58,989 nucleotides of DNA, from contig NZ_JAJFZK010000003.1 of NCBI RefSeq assembly GCF_020731355.1, positions 322,503 through 381,491 on the forward strand, written 5' to 3'. Positions 52,328-58,989 of the stretch are shown in pieces; within the stretch, counting starts at the first letter, position 1, and the number at the start of each line of letters is the position of its first letter. Below the pieces are notes generated by a model. It worked only from the letters and a program-made list of their open reading frames with translations. It was not told where the DNA came from and made no database searches. Made by a program: the position numbers and the translations under genes. The stretch is from Bacillus sp. REN16. GTDB taxonomy: Bacteria; Bacillota; Bacilli; Bacillales; Bacillaceae_L.

Positions 52328-53206
52328 ATGAGGAAGGATGATAGTTTGTTCGATTTACTTAGTTTCAATTGGGAGGCCCTACTTATCGATGTAGGATTCA
52401 AAGCCTTAAAAATAATTGGGATTTTCATTGCGTTTATCATTGTAAAAAAGATTGGGAACAAAGTCATTGACCGAGCCTTTACAAGATTACAGGAAAAGCA
52501 AAATATTTCGTTGGGCCGTGCCCATACATTACAAAAATTAATGGAAAATGTCCTCTCCTATGCCTTGATTTTTATTTTTGTCGCTTCAATTTTTAGTATT
52601 TTTAATATATCCGTAGCAAGTTTAATTGCCGGTGCTGGAATTGTGGGGCTGGCAGTTGGATTCGGAGCACAAGGACTTGTGAGTGATGTTGTGACAGGCT
52701 TTTTCCTATTGCTGGAAAAGCAAATTGATGTGAATGATTATGTCACGATCGGAGCTATTGATGGGGTTGTGGAAGCTGTTGGTTTACGAACCACTCAACT
52801 TCGTGGCTTTGATGGGACCTTGCACTATATTCCGAACCGGGACATTACAAGTGTGAGCAATCATTCACGCGGAAATATGCGTGCCCTTGTTGATATTGGG
52901 ATTGCATATGGTGAAGACATTGACCAAGCGATAACCGTGATGCAGGAGGCATGCGACAAAGTGGCTGCCGGCAATTCAGTTATCGTTGAAGGACCGAATG
53001 TCATTGGTGTTCAGGCAATTGGAACATCAGATATTGTGCTTCGTGTCATTGCGAAAACAGTTAATGGCGAGCAATGGGGGGTTGAACGCGCATTTCGTAA
53101 AGCGATTAAAGAAGCCTTTGAAACGAAAGGCATTGAAATTCCACTCCCGCATCAGGTCACCATACATCGAAATGGCGATGGTCCGCAAAGAATGGGACAA
53201 AGTTAA
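52328..53206 (+). CDS. MscS-family mechanosensitive channel
   Basis: The 292-aa protein has three N-terminal membrane helices; the third is the Gly/Ala-rich pore helix (SLIAGAGIVGLAVGFGAQGLVSDVVTGFFLL, ~residues 98-128). The beta domain follows (VEAVGLRTTQLRGFDGTLHYIPN) and a C-terminal alpha/beta domain. It resembles B. subtilis YkuT/YhdY. It releases solutes upon hypo-osmotic shock. The start is either ATG 52328 or TTG 52346; the latter has AGGAAGG upstream. Confidence 0.92.
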   Translation: MRKDDSLFDLLSFNWEALLIDVGFKALKIIGIFIAFIIVKKIGNKVIDRAFTRLQEKQNISLGRAHTLQKLMENVLSYALIFIFVASIFSIFNISVASLIAGAGIVGLAVGFGAQGLVSDVVTGFFLLLEKQIDVNDYVTIGAIDGVVEAVGLRTTQLRGFDGTLHYIPNRDITSVSNHSRGNMRALVDIGIAYGEDIDQAITVMQEACDKVAAGNSVIVEGPNVIGVQAIGTSDIVLRVIAKTVNGEQWGVERAFRKAIKEAFETKGIEIPLPHQVTIHRNGDGPQRMGQS

Positions 53207-53212
53207 AATGAA

Positions 53213-53242
53213 ATGGGCACCCAATCAACAGGGTGCCCCTTC
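53213..53242. terminator. bidirectional terminator
   Basis: GGGCACCC and GGGTGCCC pair around AATCAACA between the MscS gene and the converging codA. Confidence 0.8.
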
Positions 53243-53245
53243 CTT

Positions 53246-54514
53246 TTATCGATTAAAATCAATCACTTCTGTTTGACCTAATGTAATCATCGTTTCACTT
53301 GGTTTTGTTTCGGCAATGATCTTTCCATTTCTGAATGAATAGCGAACCTTTGCTTGTTTGCGGATTGTTTCGTATTCATTTTCAGCGGACATCACAATGA
53401 AGTTTGCTGGTTTTCCTGCTTCAATCCCATAACGATCTTCGATTTGTAAAGTTTTTGCACTATTGGCTGTGATCAAATCGATAGAATTAACGATTTGCTC
53501 ATATCCCATCAATTGTGATGCGTGAATTCCCATATGAAGAACCTGGAGCATATTGCCAGTTCCTAGTGGATACCATGGGTCAAATATATCATCGTGGCCA
53601 AAGCATACATTTAAACCTGCTTCAAGCAACTCTTTTACACGAGTTAACCCTCTGCGCTTTGGATACGTATCAAAACGGCCTTGTAAATGAATGTTCACCA
53701 GTGGATTCGATACAAAATTGATATTAGAAAGCTTTAGCAAACGGAAAAGCTTGTACGTGTATGCATCATTGTATGAGCCCATTGCTGTTGTATGGCTTGC
53801 CGTTGTGCGATTGCCAAGGCCGCGTTCATACGCTTCCTTCGCAACCACCTCAACAAATCTTGATTGTTCATCATCAATTTCATCACAATGAATGTCGATT
53901 AAACGATCATACTTTTCTGCTAAATCAAAAGCAGTTTTCATTGAATCGACGCCATATTCACGCGTGAATTCAAAATGTGGAATCCCGCCAACAACGTCTG
54001 CCCCCATTTTCAATGACTCTTCCAGCAACTCTGCTCCATTTGGATAGGATTGAATTCCTTCTTGTGGAAATGCAACTAGTTGAATATCTACAAATTCTTT
54101 TAATTCCTCTTTCACTTCAAGCATGGCTTTTAATGCCGTCAGAGTTGGATCCGTTACATCAACATGTGTACGAACATGCTGAATACCTTGAGCAATTTGC
54201 CATTTTAGCGCTGTTTTTGATCGTAATTTTACATCCTCATGAGTTAACGATTCTTTACGCTGGGACCAGCGCTGGATCCCTTCAAACAGAGTGCCGCTTT
54301 GATTCCACTCAGGTTCACCCGCAGTTAATGTCGTATCCAAATGAATATGGGGCTCAATGAAAGGAGGAAGAACCAACGCCCCACCAACATCAATAATTTC
54401 CTCATTTCCGTTCACTTCACCAAGCTCTTGTGTAATTTTATCAAACTGTCCATCTTTGATAACGAGATGCCAGTGTCCAGTTTTTCCTCTTAAAGTTGCA
54501 TTTTTAATAATCAA
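53246..54514 (-). CDS. codA: cytosine deaminase
   Basis: The 422-aa amidohydrolase converts cytosine to uracil and ammonia. Metal ligands and active-site residues of the CodA group are visible: PHIHLDTT (HxH, near 57), [21 protein letters not shown] (His and Glu near 210), SHTTAM and GHDDIFDPW (Asp near 310). It begins at a TTG that overlaps the codB stop by four bases, with AAAGGTGA upstream. CodB supplies cytosine, and the PyrR attenuator ahead of codB controls both. Confidence 0.92.
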   Translation of the reverse strand: MIIKNATLRGKTGHWHLVIKDGQFDKITQELGEVNGNEEIIDVGGALVLPPFIEPHIHLDTTLTAGEPEWNQSGTLFEGIQRWSQRKESLTHEDVKLRSKTALKWQIAQGIQHVRTHVDVTDPTLTALKAMLEVKEELKEFVDIQLVAFPQEGIQSYPNGAELLEESLKMGADVVGGIPHFEFTREYGVDSMKTAFDLAEKYDRLIDIHCDEIDDEQSRFVEVVAKEAYERGLGNRTTASHTTAMGSYNDAYTYKLFRLLKLSNINFVSNPLVNIHLQGRFDTYPKRRGLTRVKELLEAGLNVCFGHDDIFDPWYPLGTGNMLQVLHMGIHASQLMGYEQIVNSIDLITANSAKTLQIEDRYGIEAGKPANFIVMSAENEYETIRKQAKVRYSFRNGKIIAETKPSETMITLGQTEVIDFNR

Positions 54515-55764
54515 CTTAAAATCACCTTTGCTTCCTTAACTTTTTTAACTTCCGCTAGTTTCATGAATACGAAATAAATAACCGCTGTACCAAGTAGTGC
54601 ATTTAATGGTGTAATACCAGGCGCTACTTGCGCAAACCCTACACCAACAGCCCATGCCGCAATTGAGATCCAGTTCACTGATTTAAATTTCATTTTTTCA
54701 AAAGCGCCATACTCTCTTTTTTTGATAAAGAAGTAATCCGTGATGATGATGGCACCAATAGATGGAATTGCAGCACCGAGAAGTGTTAGGAATCCAACAA
54801 AATTGTTGTACATCCACATGGCAAGTAAGGTTCCTACTAAGCCGTTAACTACGACAAACACTTTTTTAGAAATCTTCGTGATATTCGCAAACCCTAATCC
54901 TGATGCATATAGGGCATTATCATTTGTTGTCCAGATATTTAATCCTAGTACAATAATCGCAGGAATCATTAATCCTTGCAGGAACATAACCTCTGAGATA
55001 TCCGCTAAGCTATAAGTCATAGATCCGATCGCACCGAATAAGAACATTAAAGAGTTACCTAAGAAAAAGGCAATCACGGTTGCGGTTACTGCTGAGCGTG
55101 AAGTTTTTGCAAATCGTGCGAAGTCTGGTGTTAACGTTCCAGCACTAATAAATGAACCTACACAAATTGTGAGTGCTGCTGAAATAGTTATTGATACAGT
55201 TGGCTTGTACTCCAGCAGAGCCGCGAACCCACCTAAGTCGCGAGTTGCTTCAACTGCCGAATAGCTGCCAAGAACCGCAATCGCTGGTACTGCAACAAAG
55301 CCTAAAACAATGAGTGCTTTCATTCCAAAAATGGAAGTTGCGGTCATCGCTAATCCAAAGGCTAAAATTAATGCATACACGTTCCAATCCATTGCATTTG
55401 CAACCGGAACCGCAAACATCGCTACCCCTACTCCAAACCAACCTACCTGAGTAAATCCGAGTAAAAAGGATGGCAGGTAAGATCCCTTTTCACCGAATGC
55501 ATACTTTGCTAAAAGATGTGTCGATAATCCCGTCTTTGAAGCGATATAAGCAAGGGTACCTGTGTAGATCCCGAGTGCAAGATTTCCCGCTAACACGATT
55601 AAGATAAACTGAGTAAAAGTTAAGCCCATTCCAATTTCCCCACCAGCAAGCATACTCGCAGAAAAAAATGTCAAGCCTAGCATGACTGATAATGTCTTCC
55701 AAAATCCGTTTCGATTCGTTTGTGGTACTGCTTGCCATGAAAACTCTGAATCCATTTTTTGCAT
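54511..55764 (-). CDS. codB: cytosine permease
   Basis: The 417-aa NCS1-family transporter has 12 membrane helices and resembles E. coli CodB ([35 protein letters not shown] segments). It imports cytosine with a cation. It is the first gene of codBA and follows a PyrR-type leader, so the pair is expressed when UMP is low and serves pyrimidine salvage. Confidence 0.93.
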   Translation of the reverse strand: MQKMDSEFSWQAVPQTNRNGFWKTLSVMLGLTFFSASMLAGGEIGMGLTFTQFILIVLAGNLALGIYTGTLAYIASKTGLSTHLLAKYAFGEKGSYLPSFLLGFTQVGWFGVGVAMFAVPVANAMDWNVYALILAFGLAMTATSIFGMKALIVLGFVAVPAIAVLGSYSAVEATRDLGGFAALLEYKPTVSITISAALTICVGSFISAGTLTPDFARFAKTSRSAVTATVIAFFLGNSLMFLFGAIGSMTYSLADISEVMFLQGLMIPAIIVLGLNIWTTNDNALYASGLGFANITKISKKVFVVVNGLVGTLLAMWMYNNFVGFLTLLGAAIPSIGAIIITDYFFIKKREYGAFEKMKFKSVNWISIAAWAVGVGFAQVAPGITPLNALLGTAVIYFVFMKLAEVKKVKEAKVILS

Positions 55765-55811
55765 AAAATGATTCCTCCTGTTTTATCATTTCTGATACCA
55801 GAAGCAAGCAG

Positions 55812-55857
55812 AAAAAAAAGAGACTAATTACCAGGTTTCCTGACAATTAGCCTCTTC
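55812..55857 (-). terminator. PyrR-controlled attenuator terminator of codBA
   Basis: On the minus strand GAGGCTAATTGTCAGG and CCTGGTAATTAGTCTC pair around AAA, followed by eight T. An upstream segment (CATTCTAATAGA) can compete as antiterminator. Confidence 0.88.
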
Positions 55858-55914
55858 ATCTATTAGAATGTACAGGAAAAATCGCACACGAAGTCCCCGC
55901 GCATTCTAATAAAA

Positions 55915-55950
55915 TCCGCCGTCCTTGTCAGCCTCTCTGGACTGAATTAA
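55915..55950 (-). promoter_or_regulatory. PyrR-binding loop in the codBA leader
   Basis: On the minus strand TTTAATTCAGTCCAGAGAGGCTGACAAGG, split here as CAGTCCAGAGAGGCTG and ACAAGG, fits the PyrR-binding anti-antiterminator consensus (AGUCCNGNGAGGCU, ...AAGG). UMP-bound PyrR would stabilise it and favour the downstream terminator. Confidence 0.88.
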
Positions 55951-55975
55951 AGGTACCAGTTATTAAATTAAACTT

Positions 55976-56004
55976 ATTATCACAGAAAATTATTAAAACG
56001 TCAA
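55976..56004 (-). promoter_or_regulatory. promoter of codBA
   Basis: Minus strand: TTGACG, 17 bp, GATAAT, about 25 bp before the PyrR-binding loop. Confidence 0.7.
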
Positions 56005-56013
56005 TAAAAATAT

Positions 56014-56592
56014 TTATGTACCAATTTTTTCAAGCTCTGAAGCTACCAGCTTCATATCCTCCAAGAGAAGCGGATACAAATTTGGCCTTCTTCTAGCTGC
56101 AAGCGGATGGTACGCGACAGTCGTTTGATAACCATTCATCTGATAGAAGTTTCCCCTAAGCCCTTTGACTTCAAGTTCAGGGTTCTGAAAAAAGGATTGA
56201 ACAGCCACATTACCAAGACAAACAATTAGCTTTGGTTTCTGCTGCTCGAGCTGGGCATATAGATGGTTAATGCAGATTTCGCGTGTCTTTTCCTTATCAT
56301 AGGCCCGTTTCGGCTGTCTTTTTAAAATATAGGTCACATACAATTGTTCTTTATCAATCCCTGCATCATGAGCAGCTTTCTGTAAGGTCTGCCTTGTTCC
56401 ACAAATCATTGGATTTCCTTCACGATCTTCACGCGCACCCGGATTATCCAAAATAATCAGGATCGGTGCTTTCGGATCCCCCTCTCCCCAAATCATCCGT
56501 GACCCTTGCTGATACAACCCGCATTCCTTGCAATTCTTCTGATCCTCTGGCGTTGGATCCTCATTCCACATAACCGGACAAAATGAATTCAC
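56014..56592 (-). CDS. uracil-DNA glycosylase superfamily protein, family-4-like
   Basis: The protein of about 192 aa has the UDG fold: GEGDPKAPILIILDNPGAREDREG as motif A (where family 4 has EAPG-type residues) and YHPLAARRR near the C-terminus in place of HPS. Family-4 enzymes hold a 4Fe-4S cluster by four cysteines. Here CKEC near the N-terminus and the Cys in REICINHL are present, but the one normally in a KCRPP-like segment is replaced (LKRQPKR). An extra Cys lies in MICGTRQ. Start: GTG 56592, ten bases after AGGAG. Uracil excision is likely but unproved. Confidence 0.78.
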   Translation of the reverse strand: MNSFCPVMWNEDPTPEDQKNCKECGLYQQGSRMIWGEGDPKAPILIILDNPGAREDREGNPMICGTRQTLQKAAHDAGIDKEQLYVTYILKRQPKRAYDKEKTREICINHLYAQLEQQKPKLIVCLGNVAVQSFFQNPELEVKGLRGNFYQMNGYQTTVAYHPLAARRRPNLYPLLLEDMKLVASELEKIGT

Positions 56593-56703
56593 ATTCTTCA
56601 CACTCCTCAAGATTAGGATAACCAACACTCAGAATTAATCTGATATTCAGAAGGAATTATGGCATTACTAATAAAAAGAGTCTTTTTAGAAAGGAATTGC
56701 CCT

Positions 56704-58884
56704 ATGAAAAATATCAGGATGATCTTTATAAATGATATTAAAAATACATTAACGAATTGGGTTGCGGCTGTTGTCATCTTAGCCCTAATCCTGCTTCCCT
56801 CTCTCTATGCCTGGTTCAACATCAAAGCTTCGTGGGACCCTTACGGAAATACCAATCATATTCCAGTTGGCATTGTCAGTGAGGATCAGGAGACAATGGT
56901 TGACGATAAGGAAATTCATGTAGGGGACGATCTTACTAAAACATTAAAGGATAATAACTCATTTGAATGGCATTTTCTTGACCGCAACCAGGCGATGGAT
57001 GAGGTAAAATCTGGGGAACTATACGCGGTTATTGTTATTCCCTCTGATTTTTCGAAAAAACTGGGAACAGTCATTAGTGATCACCCAACAAAAGCAACAG
57101 TAGAATATTATGTCAACGAAAAGGTCAATGCCATATCACCTAAAATCACAGAAAAAGGCGCAAATGTGATTACTGAAAAAATCACAAGTCAGTTCATTTC
57201 AACCGTGAACGGGGTTATTTTTGAAGTATTTAATCAACTTGGCATCGAAATCGAACAAAATTTACCTGATATCGAGCGATTTCAAACCTATGTCTTTTTA
57301 TTGGAAGAAAAAATGCCTTCCATAAAATTGACACTTGATGATGCTTACAGGGAAATAATCCAAGCTAACTCGGTAATCAGGGACATACAGGAGTTGATTC
57401 CTAAGGCACAAAACACAACCAATCAAGCGTTACAAACAATTGGCGATGCAGACGCCTTCTTATCAAAGGCAGAAACCCGCTTTAAGGAAATATCTCCAAT
57501 TATTAAGCAAAATTTAGTTAAAGTACAAAATGCAACACATGAAGTAGATGACTTTATCCATTCAGTGAATCTAAACCCTGAAGATTTAACTAAAACAAAT
57601 ACAGATTTTGAGTCACTAAAAGTATTACTTTCGGATTTGAAAAATGAGAGTACAAATCAGGGTATACATAAAAGCTTCACTCAATTGGATTCACTCCTGC
57701 AAAACCCAGAAAATGAACAACTTAATGACATTCGAACAGAAGTAAATCAACTAAAGGAACAATACAATACCCAATCTCAAAACCAAGTTAACAATCTTAA
57801 TATTGCGATTCAAGACATAGGTGCCTTACAGCAACAGTTAAATAATATCCCTAGTCTGGAAGAGGTCCAAAATAATTCTAATAACACTAGAACTAAAGTT
57901 GATACTTTCATCAATCAATACAACAATGAAATTGAGACGAACATTCGGACTCAGCTCCAACATGCAAAAGATACCCTTCGTGGTGCTAAGGAAATTATTC
58001 TTGAAATACAAAAAATCATTCCACGGATTGAAACCATCCTGCAAAACGCGGGCGGTCAGCTCCAGGAAGGAAAAAATGTCATTTCAAGCGCAAGGAATCA
58101 ATACCCTTATCTAAATCAAAAAGTCAATGAACTTGCCAATAAAATACGCGATTTAAATCAAAAGGCCAATATAAATGACCTTATCGAGTTACTCCGGAAT
58201 GATCCGGAGGCAGAACGAGGATTCTTCGCTGAACCCGTTGGTTTGGATTCTCATAAACTTTTTCCTATTCCAAATTACGGAACAGGGATGACACCATTTT
58301 ATACAGTCTTATCCTTATGGGTTGGCGGATTATTGATGATTTCCCTGCTTACAATTGATGCACATGGGTATGAAGGTATAGCAGGAAGAGATGAGTATTT
58401 TGGAAAAGCATTAACCTTTTTGACGATTGGCGTTCTGCAAACGATTATCGTAACTGCTGGAGATATGTGGCTACTGGGGGTTGAGGTAAGCGCCCCTTTC
58501 TATTTTATTTTGTTTAGCATTTTTATCAGTCTTGTTTTTGTTGTGATGATTTACACACTTGTATCTGTCCTTGGTAATGTCGGAAAAGCACTCGCGATTG
58601 TGCTACTGGTTTTACAAATCTCAAGTTCTGGCGGCACCTTCCCAGTCGTCCTATTGCCAAACTTTTTTCAGTACATTCATCCATACCTCCCATTTACGTA
58701 TGCCATTAGTCTAACCCGGGAAGCCGTAGGAGGAATTGTCTGGGAAACAGTTTACTACGATCTCTTTATTCTCACTATTTTTGGTTCGGCAGCAATCATT
58801 ATTGGTGCATGGCTAAAAGAGCCGATAAATAAGCTTGGTGCACCAATTAAACAAAAACTAAAAAAATCTGGGCTTTTTCATTGA
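56704..58884 (+). CDS. YhgE/Pip-family membrane protein
   Basis: The 726-aa protein has one N-terminal membrane helix (VAAVVILALILLPSLYAWFN, ~14-35), a large extracellular region (~40-530) that is coiled-coil and Asn/Gln-rich, and five or six C-terminal helices (~540-705) of the ABC-2-permease-like type. This is the YhgE/Pip (phage infection protein) architecture, also seen in EsaA of type VII secretion. In B. subtilis YueB, a relative, is the SPP1 receptor. ATG 56704 with AAAGGA is preferred to 56659. It is divergent from the UDG gene. No ESX genes are in the window. Confidence 0.87.
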   Translation: MKNIRMIFINDIKNTLTNWVAAVVILALILLPSLYAWFNIKASWDPYGNTNHIPVGIVSEDQETMVDDKEIHVGDDLTKTLKDNNSFEWHFLDRNQAMDEVKSGELYAVIVIPSDFSKKLGTVISDHPTKATVEYYVNEKVNAISPKITEKGANVITEKITSQFISTVNGVIFEVFNQLGIEIEQNLPDIERFQTYVFLLEEKMPSIKLTLDDAYREIIQANSVIRDIQELIPKAQNTTNQALQTIGDADAFLSKAETRFKEISPIIKQNLVKVQNATHEVDDFIHSVNLNPEDLTKTNTDFESLKVLLSDLKNESTNQGIHKSFTQLDSLLQNPENEQLNDIRTEVNQLKEQYNTQSQNQVNNLNIAIQDIGALQQQLNNIPSLEEVQNNSNNTRTKVDTFINQYNNEIETNIRTQLQHAKDTLRGAKEIILEIQKIIPRIETILQNAGGQLQEGKNVISSARNQYPYLNQKVNELANKIRDLNQKANINDLIELLRNDPEAERGFFAEPVGLDSHKLFPIPNYGTGMTPFYTVLSLWVGGLLMISLLTIDAHGYEGIAGRDEYFGKALTFLTIGVLQTIIVTAGDMWLLGVEVSAPFYFILFSIFISLVFVVMIYTLVSVLGNVGKALAIVLLVLQISSSGGTFPVVLLPNFFQYIHPYLPFTYAISLTREAVGGIVWETVYYDLFILTIFGSAAIIIGAWLKEPINKLGAPIKQKLKKSGLFH

Positions 58885-58898
58885 GCTCAGATTTTTAG
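58858..58898 (+). terminator. terminator overlapping the end of the YhgE/Pip gene
   Basis: AAATCTGGGCT and AGCTCAGATTT pair around TTTTTCATTG and are followed by TTAGG; the stop codon lies in the hairpin. The last bases (58965-58989) hold one arm of another hairpin for a gene outside the window. Confidence 0.55.
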
Positions 58899-58989
58899 GC
58901 TGAAATTATATGCGAAACAAGCTTGAATTTTATAATTTCCTGGTGTATGAAATAATGTTTTCAGACACAAAAAAGTCCCATGACTATGC

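Noticed and set aside
53977-54360. 127-codon plus-strand frame
   Set aside because: Antisense to codA with no start signals.

Overview
The window is an ordinary chromosomal segment of a low-GC, spore-former-type Bacillaceae (Bacillus sensu lato; a Neobacillus/Mesobacillus-like genus is plausible, but the sequence alone does not resolve it). The signs are A+T-rich spacers, strong AGGAGG-type ribosome binding sites, GTG/TTG starts, Rho-independent terminators after most units, and regulation typical of Bacillus: SAM-I and guanidine-I riboswitches, a PyrR attenuator, a LicT-type RAT, and Rex, CodY and CcpA (cre) sites. There are about 52 genes, one insertion sequence and three dispersed intergenic repeats. 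I see no rRNA, tRNA, CRISPR array or prophage.

Layout. 0-5 kb: a two-gene Thr/Ser-exporter-like pair, a glutaminyl-tRNA synthetase (unusual in Bacillaceae) and an ABC exporter. 5-13 kb: a PhoD-like phosphatase, the fruRKA fructose operon, a guanidine-riboswitch-controlled SMR pair and a GltC-like LysR regulator. 13-20 kb: glutamate dehydrogenase (preceded by a MITE-like repeat), odhAB of the TCA cycle, and a cysteine-poor Crp/Fnr regulator with a perfect FNR-type box in its leader. 20-28 kb: an M23 murein hydrolase, then a tight five-gene minus-strand operon (28114 to 21927): ATP-grasp ligase, MurE paralogue, AsnO-type asparagine synthetase, membrane-anchored C39-like peptidase, Asp/Glu racemase. 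28-36 kb: an NRDE protein, an acetyl-CoA-synthetase paralogue placed directly behind a sulfonate/nitrate-type ABC transporter, and a SAM-riboswitch-controlled O-acetylhomoserine sulfhydrylase fused to a CoA-binding domain. 36-44 kb: a DoxX protein behind two Rex-type operators, a 49-aa lipoprotein missed by length cut-offs, an aldo/keto reductase, a tail-less FtsZ paralogue, a LysM amidase, a GntR regulator, and a LicT/lactonase/HAD-phosphatase group with a RAT element. 44-46 kb: an IS91-like (HUH/Y2) insertion sequence. 46-59 kb: brnQ with a CodY box, two metallophosphoesterases, a LysR/F420-ligase-like divergent pair, an MscS channel, PyrR-controlled codBA, an unusual family-4-like uracil-DNA glycosylase and a YhgE/Pip protein.

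The strongest candidate for an undescribed system is the 21.9-28.1 kb operon. Racemase, ATP-grasp carboxylate-amine ligase and asparagine synthetase resemble the enterococcal/lactococcal D-Asp/D-Asn cross-bridge pathway. A full-length MurE paralogue with a changed third-amino-acid pocket and an extracellular peptidase suggest a modified peptidoglycan-type precursor or an amino-acid polymer. Second-tier items are the tail-less FtsZ, the RAT-controlled HAD phosphatase, the Rex-controlled DoxX, the orphan F420-0:glutamate-ligase-like gene and the glnS gene. Every family call rests on motifs read by eye; no database search was run.
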